Positions 8,456-17,922 of a DNA stretch of 64,000 bases are shown piece after piece. Origin of the DNA: Pedococcus dokdonensis (GTDB lineage: Bacteria; Actinomycetota; Actinomycetes; Actinomycetales; Dermatophilaceae); assembly GCF_900104525.1 (NCBI RefSeq), contig NZ_LT629711.1, positions 3,658,001 through 3,722,000 on the forward strand. Direction: 5' to 3'. The notes under the pieces are model-generated. The model saw nothing but the letters and a program-made list of their open reading frames with translations, had not been told where the DNA came from and did not search any database. Position 1 is the stretch's first letter. Every line of letters begins with the position of its first letter. Position numbers and translations under genes: made by a program.

Positions 8456-11400
8456 GTGTCCAGACTGCAGTCGGCGGCTGGCCGTGTCCCCCAACGCTGG
8501 TCGTTCGGTCACTGGCCGCTGCGCCGCAAGCTGGCCGCCGCCATCGTCCTGCCCGTGCTGCTCGCCTTCGTCTTCGGAGGCCTGCGGGTCAAGAACGACT
8601 TCGACTCCTCGCGCCAGCTGTCCCAGGCCGCCGACACCGTCCTGGTCATCCGCCCCGTCGTCGACTACAACCTCGCGGTGCAGCGGCTCGCCGCCGCCGG
8701 GAGCGTCGGTGGTGGCGGTGTCATCGCGGCGATCACCAAGTACGAGTCCGCCGCCGCCGACCTGCGCATCGCCCTCAAGACCGAGGGAGTGCCGCAGTCC
8801 GTGAAGGAGAGCGGCCAGGACGCACTCGCCCTCGGCCAGGCGGTCCGCACCGCGAAGACGCAGAGCCCCTTCTCGGACATCGTCATCGACAAGTCCGGCA
8901 ACATCGCCACCCTGATGTCGTCCGCAGTGAGCGACCTCGGGCTGAGCGACGACTCGGCCTCCGCCAAGATCGTCGTCGCCCTGCAGGACGCCATCGCCGC
9001 CCAGCGCGCCATGACCGGTGAGCAGCTCAACCTGTCCAACACCGACGACGCCGCAGCCAACCTGCGCGCGATCGGCTCGGTCGGCGCCGAGACCGCCGCC
9101 CTCACCCGACTGCTGTCGACCGCCCCGACCGACCAGGTCGGCCAGTCGCGCCAGCTGCTCAACGAGAACGGCCGCCGTAACTACACGCTGCAGCAGCAGC
9201 CCCCGGACAAGGACCAGATCGCGGGTCTGGGCATCGTCTTCGAGTCGAGCAACACCGGCTACTCCAAGCTGATGGACGCCCAGCTCACCTCGCTCGAGAC
9301 CAACCTGCGCCAGCGTGCTGCCGACCACCGCAGCGACGCCATCCTCAACGCCGCCATCGTGGCGATCGCCCTGGCCGTTGCGCTCATCCTCGTCCTCGCG
9401 CTGATGCGCTCGCTGCTCATCCCGATCCGCGCGGTGCGCCAGGGCGCGCTCGACGTGGCGAACAACCGTCTCCCCGAGGCTGTTGCCGCCATGCGTGACG
9501 GTGACGAGCTGCCCGAGTTCGTGCCGATCCCGGTGCACACGACCGAGGAGATGGGCCAGCTGGCCCGGGCCGTGGACGACCTGCACACCCAGGCCCGCAC
9601 GCTGGCCGGTGACCAGGCCCGCCTCCGCGTCCAGGTCGGCCACATGTTCGAGACCCTGTCGCGCCGGAGCACCTCGCTCATCGACCAGCAGCTCAGCCTC
9701 ATCGAGCGTCTGGAGAGCGACGAGGAGGACCCGAAGCGCCTCCAGAGCCTCTTCCGCCTCGACCACCTCGCCGCCCGTATGCGCCGGAACAGCGACTCGC
9801 TGCTGGTGCTGGCCGGCACCTCGACCCGGCGCGGGATGTCCGGCTCGGTCTCGGTGTCCGACGCCGTCCGTGCGGCCGTGTCCGAGGTCGAGAACTACGA
9901 GCGCATCGACATCGGCGACACCTCGAACGACCACGTGCTGGGAGCGGTCGGTTCCGACCTCATCCACCTCGTCGCCGAGATCGTCGACAACGCGCTGTCC
10001 TACTCCCCGCCCACGTCGCGCGTGTCGATCCGTGGTGCCCGCACCCCCGAGGGCGGCCTCCTCATCGAGGTGTCCGACCGCGGACTGGGTATGCCGCCCA
10101 AGGAGCTCGCGGCGCTGAACGACCAGCTCGCGCACGGCGGCGACATCACCGCCGACACCGCGCGTCGCATGGGCCTGTTCGTGGTCGGCAGCCTGGCCAA
10201 GCGGCACGGCATCGCCGTCCGCCTGCGCCGCAACGGCGACGACAAGCAGGGCGTCACGGTCTCCGTGCACCTGCCGGCCGGCCTGCTCGCCGACAGCAGC
10301 AAGGGCGAGCGTCCGGTCCGTCCGGCCGCGGCTGCCGCCGCTGCAGCGCCCGAGGCCGCTGCCCCGGCTCCCACGACCCCCACGTCGGCCGTCGGTGGCG
10401 TGACCAAGGCCGGTCTCCCGACCCGGGTCCGTGGCGCCAGCGGTGCCACCCCCAGCCCGGTCACCGACTCGGCCAAGAAGCTGCCGACCCGCACCCCGGG
10501 CGCCCACGGCCCCGGTGCCGCGGACGCCATCCAGGCGCCGGCCAAGCCGGTCATCGAAGGTGCCGAGCCGGCCGAGGCCAAGGCAGGCACCAACGGCCAC
10601 ACCGAGGACCAGAAGGTCAACGGCAAGGCTGCGAAGGCCGACCAGGCCGCCGTCGAAGCCGCCGCCGTCGAGGCGCCGGTCAACGGCGTCGCCGCCGACC
10701 AGGCCAAGGACGCCAAGGCGGACAAGTCCGAGGCAAGGTCCGAGGACAAGGTCGAGGCGAAGTCCGACAAGGCCGACGCGAAGGCTGACGCGAAGTCCGA
10801 CAAGGCCGACGCGAAGTCGGAGGCGAAGGCCGACAAGGCTGAGGCGAAGTCGGAGGCGAAGGCCGACAAGGCTGAGGCGAAGGCTGAGGCGAAGGCCGAC
10901 GACACGGTCGCGGCCAAGGTCGACGACAAGGCCGACGCGAAGACCGACGCGAAGACCGAGGACAAGGCTGAGGCCCCGCAGGCCGAGGCCGTGGAGCCGC
11001 AGCGCTCCGCCGCCGGTCTGCCGGTCCGCAAGCCGCGCGCCACCGGGATCACCGAGTACCGCGAGTTCGAGGACGCTCCGTCCACCGAGCCCAAGGACGA
11101 GACCCCCGGCAAGGTCGCCGCCAGGTCCGACGCTCCCGCCGCCAAGGGTGGCCGGCTCAGCTGGCTCCCCGGCCGCAAGGCCGCGGCCGAGGCCGCCCGC
11201 CTCGAGGCCGAGGCTGCCAACGAGCCCCGCCAGATGCCGTCGAACCTGTCGGCCTGGCTGGACCACCGCGCCAAGCTGGTCGAGGCCGCCAAGGCCCGCG
11301 AGCTCGGTGCGGACGCCGCCACCGAGGAGGCCGCCGCCGACGCCCCGGCTGCCGACGCCACGCCCGGCACCGACACCACCACCGACGCGAGCACCGACGC

Positions 11401-12325
11401 GAGCACCGAGATCCACGTGCCCGCGGAGTGGGTGGCCGAGGCCGAGGCCCAGGCCCAGCCCCAGGTCGCCGAGCCGGTTGCCGAGACCGAGGTCGCGGCA
11501 CCCGTCGACAGCACCCAGGTGCTGGAGGCCCCGGCCGCCGAGCCGGCTGCTGGACTGCCGACCCGCGTGCCCGGTGCCACCGCATCGGCGACGGCTGGCA
11601 TCCAGGAGCCCGAGGCCCCGACCGGCCGCCCGCGGGTGCGGGCACACAACACCTCGTTCTTCGGTGCCCGCCGGGCCCGCGACGCGGCGCCCGTCGAGCC
11701 GGTGGCCGAGGAGGCCCCCGCCGAGCAGGTCGTCGTCGAGGAGCCCAGCGCGGTCGTCGAGCCGGAGACCGTGGCGCCCGCCGCCGAGGTCACGCAGGTC
11801 CCCGAGGTGACCGAGGTGACCGAGGTGCCCACCGAGGTCGCGGCCACCGTCGAGCACGCCGAGCCCGAGGCCGAGCACGCCGAGCCCGAGCACGCCGCAC
11901 CGGTCGCGGAGGTGGACGTCGTCGCCGACGGCGAGCCCACCGAGGCGCCGAGCGGCAACCTCAACGACACCCCCATCTTCCGGGCGATGATGTCGCGCTG
12001 GCTCACCGACGACACCGGCGCGTCGGCAGAGGCGACGTCGTGGTCCACCAACGAGGCAGACCAGGCCTGGTCGGCCGCCGCACGGATCGAGGAGACCCAA
12101 CCCCTGGAAGAGTCAGCTGCCGGTCTCCCCAAGCGTCGCCCCGGGAACTACCTGGTCCCCGGAGCGGTCGACGAGACCGACGAGAAGCCTGCTGCCCCCG
12201 CAGCATCACGACGCGATCCCGAAGCGATCCGCCGTAACCTCAACCGCCACAAGAACGGTGTGAGCTCCGCTCGCACCGAGGCACAAGACGGAACACACCG
12301 AGAGGAAGCCGATGTTCACCACTGA
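8456..12325 (+). CDS. cvnA: Conservon sensor-kinase-like protein CvnA with giant low-complexity tail
   Basis: 1289 residues; GTG 8456 is chosen because GAGGAAGG sits 7 bases upstream. Visible order: TM helix about residues 26-43; an extracytoplasmic helical region resembling the nitrate/nitrite-sensing NIT domain (45-295); TM helix about 297-318; HAMP (318-370); a dimerisation helix with His437 in [13 protein letters not shown]; and an ATPase domain with [12 protein letters not shown] near 507 and [10 protein letters not shown] near 541, ending about 610. The remaining 675 or so residues are Ala/Pro/Glu-rich and appear disordered. The tail holds five LP-x-R-x-x-like motifs ([49 protein letters not shown]) and a KADAK-type repeat. 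It heads a cvnABCD set, whose members in Streptomyces form a membrane complex signalling through a small GTPase. Partner phosphorylation is not established. Confidence 0.88.
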   Translation: MSRLQSAAGRVPQRWSFGHWPLRRKLAAAIVLPVLLAFVFGGLRVKNDFDSSRQLSQAADTVLVIRPVVDYNLAVQRLAAAGSVGGGGVIAAITKYESAAADLRIALKTEGVPQSVKESGQDALALGQAVRTAKTQSPFSDIVIDKSGNIATLMSSAVSDLGLSDDSASAKIVVALQDAIAAQRAMTGEQLNLSNTDDAAANLRAIGSVGAETAALTRLLSTAPTDQVGQSRQLLNENGRRNYTLQQQPPDKDQIAGLGIVFESSNTGYSKLMDAQLTSLETNLRQRAADHRSDAILNAAIVAIALAVALILVLALMRSLLIPIRAVRQGALDVANNRLPEAVAAMRDGDELPEFVPIPVHTTEEMGQLARAVDDLHTQARTLAGDQARLRVQVGHMFETLSRRSTSLIDQQLSLIERLESDEEDPKRLQSLFRLDHLAARMRRNSDSLLVLAGTSTRRGMSGSVSVSDAVRAAVSEVENYERIDIGDTSNDHVLGAVGSDLIHLVAEIVDNALSYSPPTSRVSIRGARTPEGGLLIEVSDRGLGMPPKELAALNDQLAHGGDITADTARRMGLFVVGSLAKRHGIAVRLRRNGDDKQGVTVSVHLPAGLLADSSKGERPVRPAAAAAAAAPEAAAPAPTTPTSAVGGVTKAGLPTRVRGASGATPSPVTDSAKKLPTRTPGAHGPGAADAIQAPAKPVIEGAEPAEAKAGTNGHTEDQKVNGKAAKADQAAVEAAAVEAPVNGVAADQAKDAKADKSEARSEDKVEAKSDKADAKADAKSDKADAKSEAKADKAEAKSEAKADKAEAKAEAKADDTVAAKVDDKADAKTDAKTEDKAEAPQAEAVEPQRSAAGLPVRKPRATGITEYREFEDAPSTEPKDETPGKVAARSDAPAAKGGRLSWLPGRKAAAEAARLEAEAANEPRQMPSNLSAWLDHRAKLVEAAKARELGADAATEEAAADAPAADATPGTDTTTDASTDASTEIHVPAEWVAEAEAQAQPQVAEPVAETEVAAPVDSTQVLEAPAAEPAAGLPTRVPGATASATAGIQEPEAPTGRPRVRAHNTSFFGARRARDAAPVEPVAEEAPAEQVVVEEPSAVVEPETVAPAAEVTQVPEVTEVTEVPTEVAATVEHAEPEAEHAEPEHAAPVAEVDVVADGEPTEAPSGNLNDTPIFRAMMSRWLTDDTGASAEATSWSTNEADQAWSAAARIEETQPLEESAAGLPKRRPGNYLVPGAVDETDEKPAAPAASRRDPEAIRRNLNRHKNGVSSARTEAQDGTHREEADVHH
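10695..10980 (+). repeat. In-frame Lys-Ala-Asp/Glu low-complexity repeat within CvnA
   Basis: Roughly 95 codons of near-tandem units such as AAGTCCGACAAGGCCGAC and AAGGCTGAGGCG, encoding variants of [16 protein letters not shown] and KAEAKAD (about residues 746-841). The nucleotide repeats are imperfect with units of 12-18 bases, the kind of tract that expands and contracts by slippage without breaking the frame. Confidence 0.75.
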
Positions 12326-12731
12326 CGCCATGGCCCAGCCCAAGGGCGAGTACGACTGGCTGGTGGCGAAGTTCGCCAGCGAGACCCCCGGCGTGTCCCA
12401 CGCCATCCTGGTCTCCGCTGACGGACTCCCCATGGCCGCCAGCGAGCAGCTCCCGATCGACCGAGCCGAGCAGATGGCAGCCGTGGCCTCGGGCATGGCC
12501 AGCCTCGCCTCCGGTGCGGCTCGCCTGTTCCAGGGCGGCACGGTGCTGCAGTCCGTCATCGAGATGGAGCTGGGCTACCTGCTCCTCATGAGTGTCGGAG
12601 ACGGCTCGCACCTGGCAGCACTGACCAGCACCGACTCTGACATCGGTCAGGTCGGCTACGAGATGGCGGTTCTGGTTGACCGCGTCGGCAAGATGATCGA
12701 CGCGTCTGCCCGGACCCCGATGACGGGCTAG
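12312..12731 (+). CDS. cvnB: Roadblock/LC7-domain protein CvnB
   Basis: 139-residue roadblock/LC7 fold protein, whole length taken by the domain ([18 protein letters not shown], then [20 protein letters not shown] and [14 protein letters not shown]). Such proteins act as partners of Ras-like GTPases, as MglB does for MglA; in conservons CvnB pairs with the GTPase CvnD. ATG 12312 overlaps the cvnA stop by 14 bases and has GAGAGGAA just upstream; a second ATG at 12330 is possible. Role by family and operon position; GAP activity is not shown. Confidence 0.93.
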   Translation: MFTTDAMAQPKGEYDWLVAKFASETPGVSHAILVSADGLPMAASEQLPIDRAEQMAAVASGMASLASGAARLFQGGTVLQSVIEMELGYLLLMSVGDGSHLAALTSTDSDIGQVGYEMAVLVDRVGKMIDASARTPMTG

Positions 12732-12735
12732 TCCC

Positions 12736-13110
12736 ATGGCGCCAGACGGACGCGACGGCTCGGCAGGCGGCCCCCGCCTGGTCCGACCGTACGCGTTGAC
12801 GTCCGGACGGACCGAGTCCGTGGTCGACCTCCCCATCGAGGCAACGTTCGAGGTGCAGCCGTCGGGCCGCTCGTCGACGTGGCCGGAGGGCAACCTCTCG
12901 GGCCGGATCATCGAGCTCTGCTCGGCGGCCGACTCCGTGGCCGAGGTCTCGGCCAAGCTGCACATCCCACTAGGCGTCGCCCGGGTCCTGCTCGGTGACC
13001 TGGTCACCGCCGGACACCTGAAGACGCGCACGACCATCTCCGAAAACACGACATCCGACGAACGACGTGAACTCATCGAAAGGACACTCAGTGGACTACG
13101 CGCCCTCTAA
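12736..13110 (+). CDS. cvnC: DUF742 protein CvnC
   Basis: 124 residues containing the DUF742 pattern: RLVRPYALTSGRT near the N-terminus, then a winged-helix-like core (IIELCSAADSVAEVSAKLHIPLGVARVLLGDLVTAGHL, about residues 57-95) that looks like a DNA-binding or protein-docking helix-turn-helix. It follows cvnB by 4 bases and its 3' end overlaps cvnD by 20 bases. The family is found almost only in actinobacterial conservons; its molecular activity is not known to me. Confidence 0.9.
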   Translation: MAPDGRDGSAGGPRLVRPYALTSGRTESVVDLPIEATFEVQPSGRSSTWPEGNLSGRIIELCSAADSVAEVSAKLHIPLGVARVLLGDLVTAGHLKTRTTISENTTSDERRELIERTLSGLRAL

Positions 13111-13675
13111 CCGCAACAGCGCCTCGACGAAGATTGTCGTGGCCGGCGGCTTCGGCGTCGGCAAGACCACCTTCGTTGGTGCCGTCTCCGAGATCGACCC
13201 CCTGCGCACCGAGGCTCTCGTGACGAACGAGTCCGAGGGTCAGGACGACATCTCCAAGGTGCAGCAGAAGCACACCACCACCGTGGCGATGGACTTCGGC
13301 CGCATCACCCTGGCCGAGAACCTCATCCTCTACCTGTTCGGCACCCCCGGCCAGCGTCGCTTCTGGTTCATGTGGGACGACCTCGTGAAGGGCGCCATCG
13401 GCGCGGTCGTGCTGGTCGACGTCCGTCGCCTCGACGACAGCTTCGCGGCGGTCGACTACTTCGAGGCCAAGGGCCTGCCCTTCATCGTGGCGCTCAACCA
13501 GTTCGACGGCTCGCAGGAGTTCGGTGCCGACGACATCCGTGAGGCGCTGGCGATCCCGTCGCACATCCCGGTCATCGAGGTCGACGCCCGTGAGCGCGAG
13601 TCCGCCAAGCAGGCGCTCGTGCGGATCACGGAGTTCGCCCTCACCCAGCTCACGGGGGTCAAGGCCTCGGCCTGA
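13091..13675 (+). CDS. cvnD: Ras-like small GTPase CvnD
   Basis: 194-residue GTPase of the conservon type. P-loop GGFGVGKTTF (about residues 19-28), G3 motif FGTPGQRRF beginning near residue 83 with Gln in place for catalysis, and the G4 base-recognition motif written NQFD (136-139) instead of the classical NKxD, a known variant in this family. GTG 13091 is preferred because AAGGA lies about 6 bases upstream; a GTG at 13067 would add eight residues. Last gene of the operon, followed by a strong hairpin. Confidence 0.93.
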   Translation: MDYAPSNRNSASTKIVVAGGFGVGKTTFVGAVSEIDPLRTEALVTNESEGQDDISKVQQKHTTTVAMDFGRITLAENLILYLFGTPGQRRFWFMWDDLVKGAIGAVVLVDVRRLDDSFAAVDYFEAKGLPFIVALNQFDGSQEFGADDIREALAIPSHIPVIEVDARERESAKQALVRITEFALTQLTGVKASA

Positions 13676-13701
13676 CCCACCCGCGCAGCGGATCCATGCA
13701 C

Positions 13702-13743
13702 AAGGCGAGTGAGCGCCGCCCCAGAGCGGCGCTCACTCGCCTT
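13702..13743. terminator. Perfect 18-bp hairpin, bidirectional terminator
   Basis: Left arm 13702-13719 (AAGGCGAGTGAGCGCCGC) pairs without mismatch with 13726-13743 around a six-base loop CCCAGA; a TTTT run spans the end of the right arm. It sits between convergent cvnD and the minus-strand fusion gene ending at 13763, so it can serve both. Confidence 0.9.
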
Positions 13744-13762
13744 TTGCATGCGCGGGCGCCGC

Positions 13763-15316
13763 TCAGGCGGGGTCCAGGACCGCGGCGAGCCGGGCGACGT
13801 CGTCGGGTCCCTCGAGGTCCGGTAGTGCCACGAACACCGTGCTGACGCCGTGCTCGGCGGCCAGCCGCCGGTAACGCTCGCGGTGTGACCACGCCTCGCC
13901 GGCGTGGTGCCGCGCGGCGAAGGTCGCCGCTGCCGTGCGGCCACGGAGTCGCTCGACGCGTCGCCAGGTGTCGTCGCGGTCGGTGCCGAGCACGGGCAGG
14001 TCCAGCACGGTGACCGCCACCTCGGAGGGGTCGCGACCCACCGCTGAGCAGTGGGTGCGCAGCACGGAGAGCTTGCGCGCGAGGACCGTCTCGTCGCTCG
14101 GGAGGTTGCACGCGTCCGCCTGCGCGGCCGCGATCCGCAGGGTGCGTCGCTCGCCGGAGCCGCCCACGATGACCTGTGGCCGCCCCACCGGCCGGGGGTA
14201 TGCCGTGGTCTCCGGCAGCGTGACGTGTGTGCCGGCATACGGCTTGGTGCCCTTGCCCCACAACGCCTGGAGCGTCTCGATGCAGGTCTCGAGCTGGTCG
14301 AGCCGCTGGCCGCTGGGTGGGAAGGGGAGGCCGAAGGCGAGGTGTTCGCGCTCCCACCAGCCGGCGCCGAGGCCGACGAAGGCTCGCCCGCCCGACAGGA
14401 CATCAAGCGTGGCAACGGTTTTCGCGATGACACCGGGCGCTCGGAAGGTCACCGGTGAGACCAGGGTGCCAAGCCGCAACCTGGTGTCGAGACCGGCGAG
14501 CAGACCCAACGTCACCCATGGCTCGGGGATCGGCTCCCAGGCGCGGTCGACCTGCGGGATCTGGATGAGGTGGTCCATCAGGGCGATCCCGGCGAACCCG
14601 TGGTGGTCGGCGGCGAGGGCGATCGACCGCAGCCACCCAGCCGGGTCGGTGCCCCACGGGAAGCGGGAGACCTGCAGCACGACCTCCGGCAGCCCACCCC
14701 GCGCAGGTTTCCCACCCACTTCGAAGGGGTGGGGAACCTGCGCCGGGGAGGGAGCCGGAACGCCGGCATCCTCCCGCACCGTGTGCACCTCGTCCCAGCC
14801 CTCACCGGGCACGGCCTCGACAGCTCGCGCGAAGGCAGCCACCTGCTGACCGAGGACCCGGGCCGGCACAGGTCGGTCACGGGTGGCGTTGCGCTGGCGA
14901 CACAGCGCCTCGGGCGTCTCGAAGAGGACTGCCACGCAAGGCAACCCGGCCGCCCGCCCCTGTTCGCGGAGCCGGTCGCGGAGGTCGGGGTCGAGGCCGA
15001 GGGTGTCGACCACCACGGTCAGCCCGCGGCGGACCCGACCGGTGACGATCTGGTGCAGCAGCGCGAAGGCGTCAGCCGAGGCGTCGAGGTCGTTCTCGCC
15101 GCTGCCCACCACGGCTCGCAGGGCGTCGGACGACACCACCTCCTGCTGGCGGTAACGGGCAGCCGCCCAGGTCGACTTGCCCGACCCGCTCGGCCCCACC
15201 AGCACGACGAGGGCCCGGTCCGGTGGTGGTGCGGCAGTGCTCAGCTCTCGGCCCTCGGCGCGTGGCTGACGAGTCCGACGAGGTTGTCCTCGCTGTCCCG
15301 GATGAACGCCATCCAC
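13763..15316 (-). CDS. P-loop nucleotide kinase-like domain fused to an LLM-class F420-dependent oxidoreductase
   Basis: Two unrelated enzymes in one frame. The N-terminal part has Walker A VGPSGSGKSTW, SSDALR and VVVDTLGLDPDLRDRLRE, as in the AAA/zeta-toxin/polynucleotide-kinase-like P-loop family. After a linker comes a full luciferase-like monooxygenase domain (WLRSIALAADHHGFAGIALMDH, then LSGGRAFVGLGAGWWEREH and PQVIVGGSGERRTLRIAA), typical of F420-dependent LLM enzymes. The 43-bp palindrome at 14701-14743 encodes the linker. The start is uncertain: ATG 15316 overlaps the upstream VOC gene by 76 bases, whereas CTG 15244 would give a CTGA overlap just before the conserved P-loop strand. 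Substrates are unknown. Confidence 0.8.
   Translation of the reverse strand: MDGVHPGQRGQPRRTRQPRAEGRELSTAAPPPDRALVVLVGPSGSGKSTWAAARYRQQEVVSSDALRAVVGSGENDLDASADAFALLHQIVTGRVRRGLTVVVDTLGLDPDLRDRLREQGRAAGLPCVAVLFETPEALCRQRNATRDRPVPARVLGQQVAAFARAVEAVPGEGWDEVHTVREDAGVPAPSPAQVPHPFEVGGKPARGGLPEVVLQVSRFPWGTDPAGWLRSIALAADHHGFAGIALMDHLIQIPQVDRAWEPIPEPWVTLGLLAGLDTRLRLGTLVSPVTFRAPGVIAKTVATLDVLSGGRAFVGLGAGWWEREHLAFGLPFPPSGQRLDQLETCIETLQALWGKGTKPYAGTHVTLPETTAYPRPVGRPQVIVGGSGERRTLRIAAAQADACNLPSDETVLARKLSVLRTHCSAVGRDPSEVAVTVLDLPVLGTDRDDTWRRVERLRGRTAAATFAARHHAGEAWSHRERYRRLAAEHGVSTVFVALPDLEGPDDVARLAAVLDPA
14701..14743. repeat. Palindromic element inside the fusion gene linker
   Basis: Arms 14701-14719 (GCGCAGGTTTCCCACCCAC) and 14726-14743 (GGGGTGGGGAACCTGCGC) are inverted repeats with two mismatches around TTCGAA. 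It lies inside coding sequence exactly where the P-loop domain gives way to the LLM domain, encoding roughly AQVPHPFEVGGKPA. Looks like a small REP-like element that was inserted in frame. Confidence 0.7.
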
Positions 15317-15633
15317 TCGTCATGGCCGGCCGGTCCGAGGGTGTCGTCGGTGTGGCTGAAGATGATGTGCGGCTCCGACTCGATGACCACGCCGTCTGCG
15401 CGCAGCTCCTCGACCCGGCCCGGGACGTCGTCGACCTTGAGGTAGAGCAGCGCAGAGCTGGCGCCCCCCTCGAGCAGCAGCCGGGTGCCGTCACCCAGGC
15501 CGAAGAACAGCAGACCGGGCGGGTCGAACCGGGCCAGCGGCGGCGTCCCGAGGAGGCGTTCGTAGAAAGCCGCCGCGCGGTCGAGGTCCTGCGCGAACTG
15601 GGCCACCTGGGCCAGCCCCGTGCCAGTGGTCAT
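15241..15633 (-). CDS. VOC (glyoxalase/bleomycin-resistance fold) protein
   Basis: 130-residue single VOC domain. The opening AQFAQDLDRAAAFYERLLG and the closing WMAFIRDSEDNLVGLVSH with its terminal acidic Asp-Glu region are the standard signatures; the fold dimerises to bind a metal and a small substrate. ATG 15633 is chosen because AGGAGG lies 5 bases upstream; a GTG two codons earlier is less well placed. It is the first gene of a minus-strand pair with the P-loop/LLM fusion. Substrate not predictable. Confidence 0.85.
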   Translation of the reverse strand: MTTGTGLAQVAQFAQDLDRAAAFYERLLGTPPLARFDPPGLLFFGLGDGTRLLLEGGASSALLYLKVDDVPGRVEELRADGVVIESEPHIIFSHTDDTLGPAGHDEWMAFIRDSEDNLVGLVSHAPRAES

Positions 15634-15654
15634 CGCCACCTCCTGGCGCCGAAT

Positions 15655-16485
15655 CTACTGCTCGCGAGGGCCTCGACGCTGCACGATGGCGGCTGCGACT
15701 TCGCCGGGATGGGTCTCCGGGAGCCAGTGGCCCGCGTCGAGCTCGGTGAACGTGTAGTCGGCGGCCACGTGGTCCCGGGTCCGCGTGGCTGCGGCCCGGC
15801 CGAGCGCCGGGTCGTCGCGGCCCCACACGTACGTCGTGGGGGTCGAGATCCGGAGGGCCGTACCCCGCCCAGATCTGTTGCGTCGCAACGGGATAGCGCG
15901 ATACCAGGCCAGGCTGGCGCGGGCCGCACCGGGCTCGCGGAAGCGGGCGGCATACCGCTGCACGTCCTGCTCCGGCAGGCCCGAGTCGCGCAGCGCCTTC
16001 GGGAGGCGTCGCCGGAGCACGAGCTCGGGCAGGGTGGGGACCTGGAAGGCGGCGATGTACCAGCTGCGGCGGGCCTGGTCCGCATGCCGCATCGCCCACG
16101 CGAGGGCGCGGTGGTGCGGGGTCGAGAGGACGGTCAGGCTGCGCAGCCGCTCGGGGTGCCGCTCGGCGAAGGCCCACGCGACCGACCCGCCCCAGTCATG
16201 GCCCGCCAGGTGCACCCGAGGCGCGTCGAGTGCGTCGAGGAGCGCCAGGACGTCGCCCACCAGCTCCTCCATCCGGTAGGCCCCCCGTGCCCTGGGCCTG
16301 GCCCGCGGCGAGTAGCCGCGCTGGTCGAAGGCCACGACCCGCAGGCCGGCGTCGGCGAGCAGGGGGGTGACCTGTGCCCAGGTGTGCCGGTCCTGGGGCC
16401 AGCCGTGCAGCAGCACGGCGATCTCGTCACCCACCCCGGTGTCGCTGACGTCGAAGACCAGGTCGCCCCGCCCGAACTCCTCCAC
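15655..16485 (-). CDS. Alpha/beta hydrolase, epoxide hydrolase-like
   Basis: 276 residues. HGWPQ (27-31) forms the oxyanion-hole motif HGxP, and the nucleophile elbow is GHDWGG with Asp97, the pattern of epoxide hydrolases and haloalkane dehalogenases. The acid (YVWGRDDPALG) and the C-terminal His (LDAGHWLPETHP) are present, completing the triad, with a helical lid between. No signal peptide, so cytoplasmic. It lies 21 bases upstream of the VOC gene on the same strand, and the two may be co-transcribed. Epoxide substrates are more likely than haloalkanes, but this is inference. Confidence 0.85.
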   Translation of the reverse strand: MEEFGRGDLVFDVSDTGVGDEIAVLLHGWPQDRHTWAQVTPLLADAGLRVVAFDQRGYSPRARPRARGAYRMEELVGDVLALLDALDAPRVHLAGHDWGGSVAWAFAERHPERLRSLTVLSTPHHRALAWAMRHADQARRSWYIAAFQVPTLPELVLRRRLPKALRDSGLPEQDVQRYAARFREPGAARASLAWYRAIPLRRNRSGRGTALRISTPTTYVWGRDDPALGRAAATRTRDHVAADYTFTELDAGHWLPETHPGEVAAAIVQRRGPREQ

Positions 16486-16577
16486 GGAGTGAACCTATCC
16501 GTCCTCCAGCGGGCCGCCCGTCCGGGGCACCGGCTGCCCCCCGAGCTCGAGGGGGCGCGGGTGCGGGACAATGGGGC

Positions 16578-17897
16578 GTGACCAGGCCCGCCCCCCAGTT
16601 CCCCCTCGGTGGCCGGCGGGCGTGGGTCGTGTATGCCGCGTCCGTGTCCGTCTACGTGCTGGCGGTCTTCCACCGCAGCTCGCTCGGCGTCGCCGGGCTG
16701 CTGGCGAGCGAGCGGTTCGACATCGCCGCGACCCAGCTGAGTGTCTTCACGATGGTGCAGCTGCTCGTCTACGCGGCGATGCAGATCCCGGTCGGGGCGC
16801 TGCTCGACCGGTTCGGCTCGAAACGGCTGCTCCTGAGCGGTGTCACGCTGATGACGCTGGCCCAGCTGGGGTTCGCGTACGCCGACTCGTTCGCGCTGGG
16901 GATCGTCGCCCGGGTCTTCGTGGGCATCGGTGACGCGATGATCTTCATCCCGCTCCTGCGGATCGTCGCGCTGTGGTTCCCACCGCTGCGGATCCCGATG
17001 GTCTCCCAGATCACCGGCCTGCTCGGCCAGCTCGGCGCACTCGTCGCCGCCACCCCGCTGGTCTACGCATTGCACACCTGGGGCTGGACGCCGTCGTACC
17101 GCCTCGCTGCTCTGTTCGGGGCGGTGCTCGGGGTGATCGTCCTGGTGGTCGTCCGCGACTCCCCGAACCCCGACCACGAGCTCGACCAGATCAAGATCCG
17201 TGCCCTGGCCCGGAGCGTGCGCGCGGCCTGGCGCACGCCCGGCACCCGCCTCGGACTGTGGTCGCACTTCTCCGCCCAGTTCGGCGCGACCGTGTTCGCG
17301 CTCCTGTGGGGCTATCCGTTCCTCGTTGCAGGACAAGGGCTCTCGCCGTCGACAGCCGGCACGCTCCTCATGCTGATGACCGTCACGACGGTCGTGTCGA
17401 GCCCGTTGATCGGCGGCTTCGTCACCAAGTACCCGTTCTCACGGTCGACGCTCATCCTCGGCATCGTCTTCGCCATCATGACCGTCTGGGCCGTCGTCCT
17501 GCTGTGGCCCGGCCGGGCGCCGCTGCCGCTGCTCGTGGCACTGGTCGTGGTCACCGCAGTCGGGGGCCCGGGCTCACTCGTGGGGTTCGACCTGGCTCGC
17601 ACCTTCAACCCCCCGACCCGCCTCGGGAGCGCCACGGGCATCGTCAACGTCGGGGGCTTCCTGGCGTCGCTGTCGACCGTGACCCTGATCGGCATCATCC
17701 TCGACCGGGTCGCCCCGGGTGGTCCGACCACCTACGACGTCGACACCTTCCGGGCCGCGATGTCGGTGCAGTACCTCGTCTGGGGGGCCGGTGTGGTGCA
17801 GATCCTGCGCTACCGCCGCAAGACGCGGCGAGGGCTGCGCGAGAGCGATCCCGAGGCCTATGCCGCGCTGCGCTCGGGAGAGTCGATCACCCCCTGA
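16578..17897 (+). CDS. MFS transporter
   Basis: 439-residue major facilitator protein with twelve hydrophobic segments. The loop between helices 2 and 3 is the family motif GALLDRFGSKRLLLSG, and a long charged cytoplasmic loop (about residues 190-225) separates the two six-helix halves. Start GTG 16578 gives VTRPAPQFPLGGRRAW before the first helix. The ending is a basic tail RYRRKTRRGLRESDPEAYAALR. It diverges from the hydrolase gene by 92 bp. The substrate cannot be inferred; the sequence resembles the nitrate/nitrite or sugar-phosphate-type branches only in general topology. Confidence 0.85.
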   Translation: MTRPAPQFPLGGRRAWVVYAASVSVYVLAVFHRSSLGVAGLLASERFDIAATQLSVFTMVQLLVYAAMQIPVGALLDRFGSKRLLLSGVTLMTLAQLGFAYADSFALGIVARVFVGIGDAMIFIPLLRIVALWFPPLRIPMVSQITGLLGQLGALVAATPLVYALHTWGWTPSYRLAALFGAVLGVIVLVVVRDSPNPDHELDQIKIRALARSVRAAWRTPGTRLGLWSHFSAQFGATVFALLWGYPFLVAGQGLSPSTAGTLLMLMTVTTVVSSPLIGGFVTKYPFSRSTLILGIVFAIMTVWAVVLLWPGRAPLPLLVALVVVTAVGGPGSLVGFDLARTFNPPTRLGSATGIVNVGGFLASLSTVTLIGIILDRVAPGGPTTYDVDTFRAAMSVQYLVWGAGVVQILRYRRKTRRGLRESDPEAYAALRSGESITP

Positions 17898-17902
17898 CGA
17901 CG

Positions 17903-17922
17903 CGACCCGGTCGGCCGGGTCG
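17903..17922 (+). terminator. Hairpin after the MFS gene
   Basis: CGACCCGG and CCGGGTCG form a perfect 8-bp stem with a TCGG tetraloop, 5 bases after the MFS stop codon. No T tract. Confidence 0.6.

Noticed and set aside
8333..12132. Very long open frames opposite cvnA
   Set aside because: GC-rich third-position bias leaves antisense frames open. The repeats in cvnA merely make the shadow repetitive.
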